20,816 nt of DNA, from contig JNET01028694.1 in assembly GCA_000697455.1 (NCBI GenBank), positions 1-20,816 of the forward strand, written 5' to 3'. The DNA is from Basidiobolus heterosporus B8920 (taxonomy: Eukaryota > Basidiobolomycota > Basidiobolomycetes > Basidiobolales > Basidiobolaceae). Shown in pieces: positions 1 through 9,678 of this stretch. The notes below the pieces were generated by a model, which ran no database searches, was not told the origin of the DNA, and was given only the letters and a program-made list of their open reading frames with translations. Numbering within the stretch: position 1 is the stretch's first letter; each line of letters opens with the position of its first letter. The position numbers and the translations under genes were made by a program.

Positions 1-2103
1 AAAAAGAAGATATCCAAAAATGTCACACCCAAATCATCCAAAGCCCTGAAGACCTCTGAGCCATACCGTGAAAAGGAAAACATCGATCCACATTGTAACA
101 CTACAAATAGTCTTCCAGGTGTAAGTCTCGTAGATAACACTGGTGCTAGTACAGAAACGCCTCTGCGAGTAAAACCTTCAAAAACGATTTTCTCCTCAGG
201 TACTGCTAGAATATTGTTACCGTTTATTAGAAATAATAATGGATATACTCATTAGTATCTTAGAAAAAGACGAACCAAAAACCACGCCTATAAGTCATAC
301 TCGTAAAATTTCTGAACCCGTTGCTCCTGCTAGCTCAACTAATCAGGTGAGAATAACATTGAGTACAATTTCCGCTTTGCATGATGGCTTTTTGCCGATT
401 GGTGACAACAACCTTCTAATAGTATAGTACTCCAACCAATATTACTGTTGTAATACCTTTGATTCAACCTCAATCTAAGATTATGGTTGAAGTCGACTCT
501 CCTCCAAATAAGAATGCTTATCAGCAGATTGCCACTCATGTCAGCAAAGTCAAAAAATTGCTAACGAACCGTTTTTCGCTCAACATTGCTATTTCAATTT
601 CAATAGGCCTCGCCAACACCAACTAGCTCAAAACGTAAAAGAGAAAAATCTCGAAAAAATACGACAGTTGATCAGCCCTCTGGTTCTCCTGAAGAACTGA
701 TAGAGGTTGATGAATATTTTCAGTATTTTGATGTTTTAACGCTTATACTTTACTAATCCATCCATTGTATAGAAATGCGAAACTCTACCCAGAAAACGAA
801 GAAAATCCGATGTAACAGTAAGCAATGAGCTATGCGTTACGCCTTGTATGTCTAGAGCTCGCACAGAACCGGAGGTAAATAACACATGAATTGATATTCT
901 TTTACAATTTAGACCATTGCTAAATATGTATATATATATATATGTTCAATCTCGTAAGCAGAACTATCTTATCGGGGGTTCGAGCAGTTGTAACCGATGG
1001 AGTTGCTCACATTGTACATATCTTAACACGCCCAGAGCTAAGAAGTGCACAATGTGTTGTAAGCGTCGACTGCCTGCGGAAACGCTCAAAAGTATGGTAC
1101 CATCTCCAATAATGGCTGGTGATGGTGGTGTAAAGCATCCAGAACCGAGTTCCCCTGCGACGAATAACACAAAACCAAAATCAGTATCTAAAACAAGGCT
1201 GAACTTTGAAAACCAGATAGTCCCAAATCGTGGAAAAAACTACCTCGTACATGTCTTAACAACGGGACTAAAGGATTTACATTGGGTAAAACATTTATTT
1301 ATTCTAGCACTCGAACTTTACTTGATATGCGAGCTAAATCTCATGTAGCAAGAGCTTCAGCGTAGCTTAGATTTGTTACCTCAATCCGAACTGAAGCTAA
1401 CTATTGATGATGGGCATGGATTCGATGAAAATGTTACGCACGTAGTTACGATGGCTGATGAAAATTACATATGCCCAAGAACTTTTAAGTATCTGTGCGG
1501 CGTTTTAGTTGGAAAATGGCTTGTCAACTACAATTGTAAGAAATCACTTGGTCGTTTTTGCGTGTATTCGAATTACTGAAATCGATTCTCAGGGATTGTT
1601 GATAGCATCACCGCTAATGAATGGTTAAATGAACAGAGCTACGAGATTACTGGAGATACTGTAATGGGAGTTACTTTTGGGCCAAAAAGTGGGCGACGCT
1701 GCTCGAGAAAACAAGTCAGTATCACTTTGGTTTTTGAAATGTCCACTCTTCGAATGTCTAAATTATATGATTTTAGCTACCACGTTTGTTTAGCAACTGC
1801 AAATTTTATCTTCATGGAGATTTTAAGGTCCCCAGTAAAATTGACCTTCAGAAACTTATCAAACTCGGTGGCGCGAAGCTATTATCTAGAAAACCTTCAC
1901 AAAAGTATGCACTGCTGAACACTCAAGTTAAGGATATTGATACTAGCAAACCTATAATCATTTGTGATGCCAAATACCCACTCAATGAACGATCGAATTC
2001 GTGGCTTAAGGATTTTCAACTCTGTACTAGCACTTGGCTATTCAATTGCATCTCATGTTATAAATTATTAGATAGGGATTTGCCAGTTGATTGTGAGCAC
2101 TAG
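1..2103 (+). CDS. BARD1: BRCA1/BARD1-family protein, 3' part: RanBP2-type zinc finger plus tandem BRCT domains (5' end outside window)
   Basis: Proposed exons: <1-199, 264-346, 423-539, 607-705, 773-874, 962-1285, 1349-1535, 1593-1714, 1777-2103; phases close and give 519 visible residues ending at TAG. The first five exons encode a low-complexity, Ser/Thr/Pro-rich linker with basic NLS-like clusters (KRKREKSRK, PRKRRK). A RanBP2-type zinc finger follows (nt 991-1066): W-x-C-x2-C-x10-C-x2-C with the typical Asn (SCSHCTYLN...KKCTMC). BRCT1 (about 1231-1640) has the TTGL phosphate-binding turn, NVTHVV, RTFKYLCG and the signature Trp, which is assembled across the 1536-1592 intron. BRCT2 (1777-2091) starts LPRLFSNCKFYLHGDFK and contains GGAKLLSRKP, closely resembling animal BARD1. 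In animals and plants BRCA1-BARD1 is a nuclear RING E3 ligase in homologous recombination. No ankyrin repeats or plant-type EPHD finger are visible, and any RING would lie upstream of the window. BRCA1 versus BARD1 is not settled; BRCT2 favours BARD1. The 875-961 intron boundary is the least certain. Confidence 0.8.
991..1066 (+). other. RanBP2-type zinc finger inside the BARD1-like gene
   Basis: The four zinc-ligand cysteine codons are at 1004, 1013, 1046 and 1055, in the pattern C-x2-C-x10-C-x2-C, preceded by the conserved Trp and with Asn in the central turn (CTYLN). This is the standard RanBP2/NZF finger layout. Members of this family bind ubiquitin or single-stranded RNA; which applies here cannot be read from the sequence. 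Confidence 0.9.
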
Positions 2104-2517
2104 TTTGCTCATTGATGTAGTATACAGTATAGTGTTGTATTTTCGCGATTATTTAATTTACTCAATACTTAGAATTGTACATAAACAAATCTCTTCAAAT
2201 AAACTGCGTGAACCTGGACATATACATTGTGAATGATCGTTGATTTATTTTCAATCCAATCTAGAAATAAATATAAGTTGAACTCAGAAAAAAATACAAA
2301 CTCACAATTTACCTAATCAAAAATATTCTCAGAAATAGCAACGAAAACACTATAATATTTCGATTTTTCTGGGGGGTGACTACCCCGGGTAAACACGCTG
2401 CATGAAGTTATATGATATTAGAATTCTCTTGTTTCGTCATCTTCGCTAATTTATGGTGTTGCTTTCACTTCAGTCTTCTTGACAAACAGTAAACGCTCTC
2501 CATAACTCATTCAAAGT
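2104..2517. other. AT-rich intergenic region, 3' flank of the BARD1-like gene
   Basis: I see no coding potential here. There is an AATAAA polyadenylation-type signal at 2198-2203 for the upstream gene. A small GC-rich patch in otherwise AT-rich DNA at 2371-2390 can form a 5-bp hairpin, GGGGT/ACCCC with a GACT loop (2373-2386). Confidence 0.5.
2198..2203 (+). promoter_or_regulatory. AATAAA polyadenylation signal candidate for the BARD1-like gene
   Basis: The hexamer AATAAA lies 95 nt after the BARD1-like stop codon in AT-rich DNA. The position suits a 3' UTR signal, but the hexamer is common by chance in such DNA. Confidence 0.4.
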
Positions 2518-2682
2518 TTACTTTTTTTCTACTTCTGAAAACCCGTTTATACTTGGCGTGCGATCTTGCAACCAGTTCTTGTTAGTTCCACTTGGCTTAG
2601 TCTTTTTCAATAGGCTGACTACTAGTTCTTTCATAAAGTAGTCAGATCGTAACAAAGAAACTACCTTGTGTTGACTTGCCAT
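2518..2682 (-). CDS. Small hypothetical ORF (54 aa), possibly an exon of a longer gene
   Basis: The minus strand has ATG at 2682 and TAA at 2518. The product begins MASQHKVVSLLRSDYF, followed by a Leu/Val/Lys-rich helical stretch (KELVVSLLKK) and a polar tail ending FSEVEKK. The frame stays open upstream of the ATG to a TAG just before CATGCTGCG (about 2733) and would add a peptide containing LSNPNFDYILE, so it could be the 3' exon of a spliced gene using that AG as an acceptor. A donor-like AAAAAAA|GTAAAC at its 3' end could also continue it. It resembles no family I recognise. It lies immediately upstream of, and antisense to, the expected NOT1 5' leader. It could be a chance ORF. Confidence 0.25.
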   Translation of the reverse strand: MASQHKVVSLLRSDYFMKELVVSLLKKTKPSGTNKNWLQDRTPSINGFSEVEKK

Positions 2683-2727
2683 CTCCAGTATATAGTCGAA
2701 GTTTGGGTTGCTTAATGCAATCGCAGC

Positions 2728-5700
2728 ATGCTATTTGAGTTTTCACAATCTAGTCAATCTTCAACAATATCCAATCTTAGTAATCACTCAAGTGAGTTGC
2801 CTCCACCTGTTAGATCACGTATACACTCTCTTCTATCCTTGCTCGACACCAGTAACTATACTCAAGTTTTTGCAGAACTCTCTTTGGTAAGTTTCCAGCT
2901 TTTTTTGACCATTCTTCCTTAATCTCTACTTACTAAATTGATTGAACACAGTATTTTAAAACATTTGGAAGAGAACCCTACGTACACTTTTTCCAATATT
3001 TGTTTGCCCATTTGCATAACAACAAGTCCCAAGCAGACCTATTTGTGAACAAGGAATCAGCTTGTCTTAAACTCTTAAGCGAACAACTCTCATCTGTACT
3101 AGAAACACCTACTCTTGTTGGTTCAATAACTGAAGCTGTTTATAGCCTTCCTCCCGAAGTCACTCTTGATATCCAAACACTTATCCCAAAACTTAAACTT
3201 AACGCCATCCAGTCGGCCGCTTTATCACTAGTCCTCGACTCTTCTGCCAAGACTTCGACAAGCGAGCCAAGTTAGTAGCCAGCATACTTGAACTCTGTGA
3301 TTTTTACTTACCTCTCTTGTTAGCAAACGCCTTTATTCAAAAACAACTAGAGGAACTAAATCATTTGAGCCCTTCCGAAATCCAAGGATCAGAAAACTCC
3401 TTGAAACTTGTATTTCACTCCCTCGCTCAACCGAACTTTAAATATTCGTTAAACCGTTCAACTTTCGACAAAATATCTCAAGCGTGTTTGGAACACGATA
3501 TAAATACTGCTAACATGTCGAGGTATAAAATTTCAGGACATATGATTAATTCTTGATTTTGATACTTATTGATTGCATTATAGCTCTCAAGAAAAACATT
3601 CCGCTCTTAGCCAGAAGATTAAGGACTTAGGCCCTTCATGCTGCAAGGACACGAACGAAGTGAAGACTCTTCTTAAAGATGTCGGTCTGGAAACTACCAC
3701 TTCAACTAATGTCATTAGTGAAGCTGATATCGCCAAAGCTCTGGGTGCGATGACGGGATATACTGCCCAAGGTTTACCGGTCACTGAGGATAATGAAGAG
3801 ATAGAGTGCCAATGGAACGTAGAAAGCTTCATTACTGTCCTGATGGAACTTCAACCTAATACCGATTGGCTTGTTGTCATCCAACAACTGGACCACGATG
3901 ATTTTTATGTTCCTAGTGTTGCCGGTCTTTCCGTTATCACTTCAGCGTACAAATGTGCGCTGAAGGGTAGTAGTCCTTTCCCATTAGATGTTCTATGGCA
4001 CCGTTGGAATAATACCAAGGGACAACTCAGCTTCTTGAGGCAAGCAATCCAGGCCCCTATCGAAGTCATTGACATCGCAGAGTTGGCTACCAAGAAAATT
4101 GTTGATCCCGAGGATGTCGCTTCCACGAATCCACAGTTTGCGAATATTGCTACAAGTTTATTTACACAACCTTGGAACAATCTGGACCTCATCCAAAACT
4201 TAATATTCATGTATGAAACCGAAGTTGGCGAAGACGTGAAATCTTTGTTCGAGAGAGGAACTAAGCAAACTCCAGAATTGATTCTTCTTGGATTAGCTCA
4301 ACTTCCAGAACCATGGAACCCGTTGCATCAAGAACTCGTGACAAAATTAGTTGCTGGCTTCCTATCGGGTCATATGAATTCGAATTTTGTTCTTTGGAGA
4401 CTTTGGAATATCAACAACTCGTTATTAATTCATGCAGCACTGGATATGTATCATAGTAACCCAACTCTTATTTCTCGAATTCTTGATGTTGCACAGGACA
4501 TCAAAATCTTGAAATCAATGCTCGAGGTTCAACCTTTCTTTTTTGCAATCGACCTAGCTGCTTTGGCATGTAGAAGAGAATACCTAAATCTTGAGAAGTG
4601 GCTTCAGGATTCTATTGCTACACATGGAGAGCCATTTCTTCGGGTATGCTTTGATTTCTTGACTCAGAAAATGGGATCTAGTGAACAAGTAAGCGGTGGA
4701 AATTCACAAACTGTCCCCTTGTCCTTGGAGGTAATCAGCATCTTTTTGAAAGTCCTTGGGGCTAGCGCTACGTCAACCGAGATGTCTGAGATGTTTAAAG
4801 AATTACAAACACTCTGTTTCAAGAAACACCCCGAACTTGCCAATATGGGAAGCAATGCTAATTCGACTACTGCTGCTGGTGAAGTAAGCTTTTCCACAGA
4901 TGTTGAAGAAGAAGCCAATATGTACTACGAAAAGATTTATAAGGAGGAACTATCCGTTGAAAGTATGATTGAACTTCTTCATCGCCTGAAAAACTCGAGG
5001 ATTGCCAGAGAAAGGGACGTCTTTGATTGTATGATGCATAACTTATTTGACGAGTTCAAATTCTTTCCCAAGTATCCTCCAAAGGAACTGTCCATTACAA
5101 GTAATTTGATTGGAAGCTTAATCCAACACCAACTCGTTTCCTATATACCGTTAGGAGTGGCACTTAAATGTGTCTTGGATGCTTTATGTGATGAAACTAG
5201 TGCCAAGATGTTCAACTTTGGTGTTCAAGCTTTGGTACAATTCAAAGCACGACTTATTGAATGGCCTCAGTATTGTTCGCATTTGCTACAGATCCCAAAG
5301 TTGCAACAGGCGCACCCTGAAATTACGCAATATATCAAGGCAAATTTGGGTCAAGTACCGAATACCGCGTTGCCTCAGGGGGCCGCAATTAACACTGTTA
5401 TTGAGCAGCCAATTACCGACAAGCCTCAAGTCAACAATGCCCCGGAGCCACCCAAAAACGAATCACTTCCCGCCTTTACTTCTCTGAATCTCGATCCTTT
5501 ATTCGCCTCTGGTGATAATAACGATAATGAGGTCCCGCCAGAATCGGCTCAAGATAAGATTTTGTTCATTATTAACAATGTAGCCCATAGCAATATGGAA
5601 ACTAAAGTCCAGGAAATGAAGGAGGTCCTCAAAGAGTCGGCCTTTCGTTGGTTTAGTCATTACTTAGTTGTTAAGCGTGCCAGTATTGAGCCCAATAATC

Positions 5701-8700
5701 ACCAATTATACCTCCAATTCCTCGACTCGTTGAAAAGCGATCTCCTATATCGCTATCTGCTGCATGAAACTTATGCCAACATCAAGGTGCTTCTGAACTC
5801 GGAAAAAACCGTTCAGTCTTCTTCCGAAAGATCTTTGCTCAAGAATCTAGGTTCCTGGCTTGGTGGCATGACTTTGGCTCGCAACAAGCCTATCAAGCAT
5901 AAGAATATCGCTTTTAAGGAGCTACTTGTTGAAGGTTATGACTCTAACCGCCTTATTGTAGCTATTCCATTTGTTTGCAAAGTGTTAGAACAATGCAGCA
6001 AAAGTCGTGTATTTAAGCCACCTAATCCTTGGCTTATTGCCATTATGAAGTTATTGGCTGAACTCTATCAGTTTGCCGATCTTAAGTTGAATCTCAAGTT
6101 TGAAATCGAAGTCTTATGCAAAAGTCTGAATCTCGACATCAAAGATATAGAGCCCACTACAATTCTTAAGGACCGTCCACCTAAAGATTTCGTTTCTCAG
6201 TCAAACGTGGTCAAGGAGATGGATAAATTATCAATAGATTATGATACATCTTCAAGAGCCCCTGCTCACCACCAAATGTTGGGCCAAGCTCAGCAAAATA
6301 ACTCTCAACGAATTCTGGCTATAGCGGATGATGCCCTTGGAGCTATCATTCCCACCATTGCTCCTTACATATCCGTCAACCCTAATCTGCCCCTCAATCA
6401 AGCCGTATTGAAGAGAGTAGTGCACATTGCTATGGATCAAGCATTACGTGAAACTGTCGGATCTACTGTGGAGAGATCAGTTAAGATTGCTCGATTCACC
6501 ACTCAGGAGCTTATTACTAAAGATTTCGCAATGGAGCCGAACGAAGAAAAGATGAGAAAGGCAGCTCATTTGATGGTTCAAAATCTTGCTGCTAGTTTAG
6601 CGGTTGCTGCTAGTAAAGACAATTTACGCAGTGGAATTGCCACTCATTTACGTAGCATGTTATTACAAAACGGCGTATCTGAACAAGCTTTCCCGGACCA
6701 AGCATTATCTATTACCGTCTCGGATAATCTGGATCTTGCCAGCTCCGTTGTCGAGAAAGTTGCTATGGAAGTGGCCATCCTTCAAATTGATGAAGGTCTT
6801 GCTAATTCGTATGCCAGCAGAAAGAAACATAGGGAATTCCGTACAGGACAGCCTTATTATGATGCTGCTGTAGTGTCTACCTTCCGCTATCCACCAAATC
6901 TTCCAGATGCTTTGCGACTAAAGCCAAATGGGCTTTTGCCACAGCAACTAGTTGTTTATGAGGATTTCGCTAGAATTCCACGATTCCAGAGTCAATTGGC
7001 TAATGTATACGACGAAAGAAGTCTCCGTACCTCTATGCCTGTTAAGGGAGATGTATATGGTTATGATGTAGCATACGAGAATGCGCCACCAACCATCAGT
7101 ACACATCAAGCATTGGAAAAGTTCTCACTGTTAGTGAACGAGCTTGACAAACAACTATCTCAGTGTACGGTTAATGGATTGGCCGCGATTCCTCAACAAC
7201 ACGATATTCGAGTTATTACTCATCAGATTCAGGCCCTCGCTACCCACTCAAGTAACAGAGATGAAACCACGCTGACATTTTCCCAGAAAGTTGTACAATC
7301 TCTTTATAAGAGTGATACCAATCTCGCTCGTGAAGTCTACGTTCACTTACTCGAAAGACTGTGTGATTTGTCTCCTTCAGTTGCCAAGGAGGTTACTGCT
7401 TGGTTGATTTATGCCGATGATGAAAGAAAGTACAATGTGCCTGTTACTGTTGCCTTGATTAAGGTCGGATTGATAAACCTTCCTGAACAAGACGCGCAAT
7501 TGGCCAAATTAATTGATGTCGGCCGGCCATCAGTTATCGATTTTGCAGTCAAGTTGATTGCTAAATGCGTTTTAGATGATTCTTGCGCTACTCATGTGGA
7601 TTTCAGCGCTTCGCTGGATGCACTTACTCGTCTTACCCAGAGAGGTAAAGGACCTAGCTCAGTCATTGATCTTCTTGAAGAGATACATAAACAGGGAACC
7701 TCTTCCCCTCAAGATACCGAAATCGCACAACTTCGTGAACAACTCACCTTTATGTTTATCGAATGGGTTAAGCTATACCAACATGTCTCCTCAAATGAAA
7801 AAGCATTTGCCACCTTTGCTCACCAGCTGCAACAACGCGGCGTGTTGAAGGATGAGGACGTTTCTTCACTTTTCTTCCGTGTATGTACCGAAATCAGTGT
7901 AGAAGGATTCTTGAAGTACAGCAGCACCGTCAGTGGTAATGGGCCGATACCCGCTGCAGCTTACCAAGGAGTTGACGCATTCTCAAAGCTAATTGTGGTT
8001 CTTGTAAAGTACTACAATGAGCCTACTCCTGTTAATCCCAATCTGGCGAAGATCACATTCCTATCGAAGATCCTAAGTATCATTCTTTTGGTTTTAGTTC
8101 ACGACCATCAACAACATAAGGGCCAATTCAACCAAAAGCCGTATCTTAGATTGTTCACTAACCTCTTGGGTGATTTCAATCTATACGAACAGCAATTACA
8201 GCCAATTTATTATAATATTCTGACTGCTCTTGCTAATACCTTCCATAGTTTGCAGCCTTCATTCTTGCCTGGATTCGCCTTTGCCTGGATTTCACTCATA
8301 TCCCACCGCTTGTTTATGCCTAAACTTTTACTGGCCGAAAACCAGAAGGGATGGCCAGCAATCCAACGTTTGATGATATGCTTGTTCAAGTTCATTGGCC
8401 CATTACTTGAAGACTTCGATCGTGAGAGCACCCGAGCTCTTTACAAAGGAACTATGCGAGTATTATTAGTGTTGCTTCACGACTTCCCCGAATTCTTGTG
8501 TGATTATCACTTCAGTTTCTGTGATGTGATTCCCCCTACTTGCATTCAAACTCGAAACGTGATCTTGAGTGCATTCCCTCGAAACATGCGCCTTCCAGAT
8601 CCTTTCACACCAAACTTGAAGGTAGACCTTCTACCCGAAATCAGCCAGTCTCCACATGTTTTGTCTGATTATTCTTCCAGCCTTTTGGCTGGAGACTTCA

Positions 8701-9272
8701 AACAAGATATTGATACCTATCTGAAGACCCGTGGACCAGTCTCTTTCCTCCTCGACCTTCGTAGTAGGCTAATTGCTGAGCAAGTCGAAGATAGTGAACT
8801 TACCGGAGTTAAGTACAACGTGCCAGTGATCAACTCTCTAGTTCTATATGTTGGTACTCAAGCGATTGCGCAACTGCAAAACAAGACCCACCAAGGGACA
8901 TCACCCATCACACATAGTGCTCCGATGGATATTTTCCAACAGCTCCTAATCGATCTTGATTCGGAAGGACGTTACTTGTTTTTAAGTGCAATCGCCAACC
9001 AGCTTCGCTACCCCAACAATCACACTCATTACTTTAGTTGCGTTTTACTTTATTTATTCGCCGAAGGTAGCCAAGAGTCTATCAAAGAACAAGTCACCCG
9101 AGTACTTTTGGAGCGTTTAATCGTTAATCGTCCCCATCCTTGGGGCCTGTTGATCACTTTTATCGAATTAATCAAGAACCCGCGTTACAATTTCTGGAGT
9201 CATTCGTTCACCCGCTGCGCGCCAGATATTGAGAGCTTGTTTGATTCAGTTGCACGTAGTATTAATGTATAG
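2728..9272 (+). CDS. NOT1: NOT1, scaffold subunit of the CCR4-NOT complex
   Basis: Exons 2728-2886, 2952-3270, 3324-3522 and 3584-9272 give 2121 residues, close to the usual size (yeast Not1 about 2108). Not1 is the large alpha-helical scaffold that holds the Ccr4/Caf1 deadenylases and the Not modules in mRNA decay and transcription control. The N-terminal HEAT region matches CNOT1 (for example SRILDVAQD, FAIDLAALACRREYL, HGEPFL). The MIF4G-like Caf1-binding domain is at about residues 668-800 (SVESMIELLHRLKNS, ERDVFDCMMHNLFDEF, PQYCSHL). The CAF40/CNOT9-binding region (DUF3819) is at about 1132-1253 (VERSVKIARFTTQELITKDF). The C-terminal Not1 domain is at about 1740-2117 (FAFAWISLISHRLFMPKLL). 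The start at 2728 is the first ATG after an in-frame stop at 2713, and exon 1 aligns with the CNOT1 N-terminus (NYTQVFAELS). The three introns (65, 53, 61 bp) are all near the start; the last exon is 5.7 kb. An apparent frame change near 3270 is explained by the 53-bp intron. Confidence 0.97.
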
Positions 9273-9431
9273 AAGCGCACCTTTAAATTTTTATATCCTA
9301 TTTTTTTTGTTTCTTTTCAATCAAGAATTTCTCCAGAGTTTTCCATATATCATATAACTTCCGATGTACACCATACAGACTTATTTTCAATACGATTTCT
9401 CTCTCATAACCATCTTAACATGTATTCTCAA

Positions 9432-9437
9432 AATAAA
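9432..9437 (+). promoter_or_regulatory. AATAAA polyadenylation signal candidate for NOT1
   Basis: The hexamer lies 160 nt after the NOT1 stop codon and is followed by a GT-rich stretch (9493-9525), which is the usual arrangement of a cleavage/polyadenylation site. Confidence 0.45.
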
Positions 9438-9495
9438 GCATCTCTTTGCCGCTAAAATGGTCATGAAGTTGGAGAACTTTTTTGTCAATAATGTA

Positions 9496-9520
9496 TGTGT
9501 TGTGTTGTGTTGTGTTGTGT
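9496..9520 (+). repeat. TGTGT pentanucleotide repeat, five perfect copies
   Basis: Five perfect tandem copies of TGTGT are followed by ATG-TTTAC. It lies about 60 nt downstream of the NOT1 AATAAA, so it may act as a GU-rich downstream element, or it may be a plain microsatellite. Confidence 0.8.
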
Positions 9521-9678
9521 ATGTTTACTATAAAAATCAACTTTAAGACACAATACTAAGCCATCATTCTCTGAATGATAAAATGGGATTCTGAATACAT
9601 ATACCATTGAGATATCTGATTTGCTGTACGTCAAGTCCTAATCACAATATTGTCACTTTACTGCGTGTTTATCGTCAT

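Larger units (their letters stand above)
9273..9678. other. Intergenic region between NOT1 and POLD2
   Basis: The AT-rich 3' flank of NOT1 holds an AATAAA candidate at 9432-9437 and a TGTGT pentamer run at 9496-9520, then the presumed POLD2 promoter. I see no RNA gene or credible ORF. Confidence 0.5.

Noticed and set aside
3240-3330. Apparent frameshift in the N-terminal part of NOT1
   Set aside because: A 53-bp intron (3271-3323, GTTAGT...TTGTTAG) restores the frame in phase 1 and produces a segment that fits the family, so no pseudogene or programmed frameshift is needed.
3587-8431. Antisense and alternate-frame ORFs inside NOT1 (for example 3905-4210 minus, 5170-5487 plus, 7576-7848 plus)
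   Set aside because: They are shadows of a 1.9-kb-codon exon with strong family similarity in its own frame; none resembles a protein.
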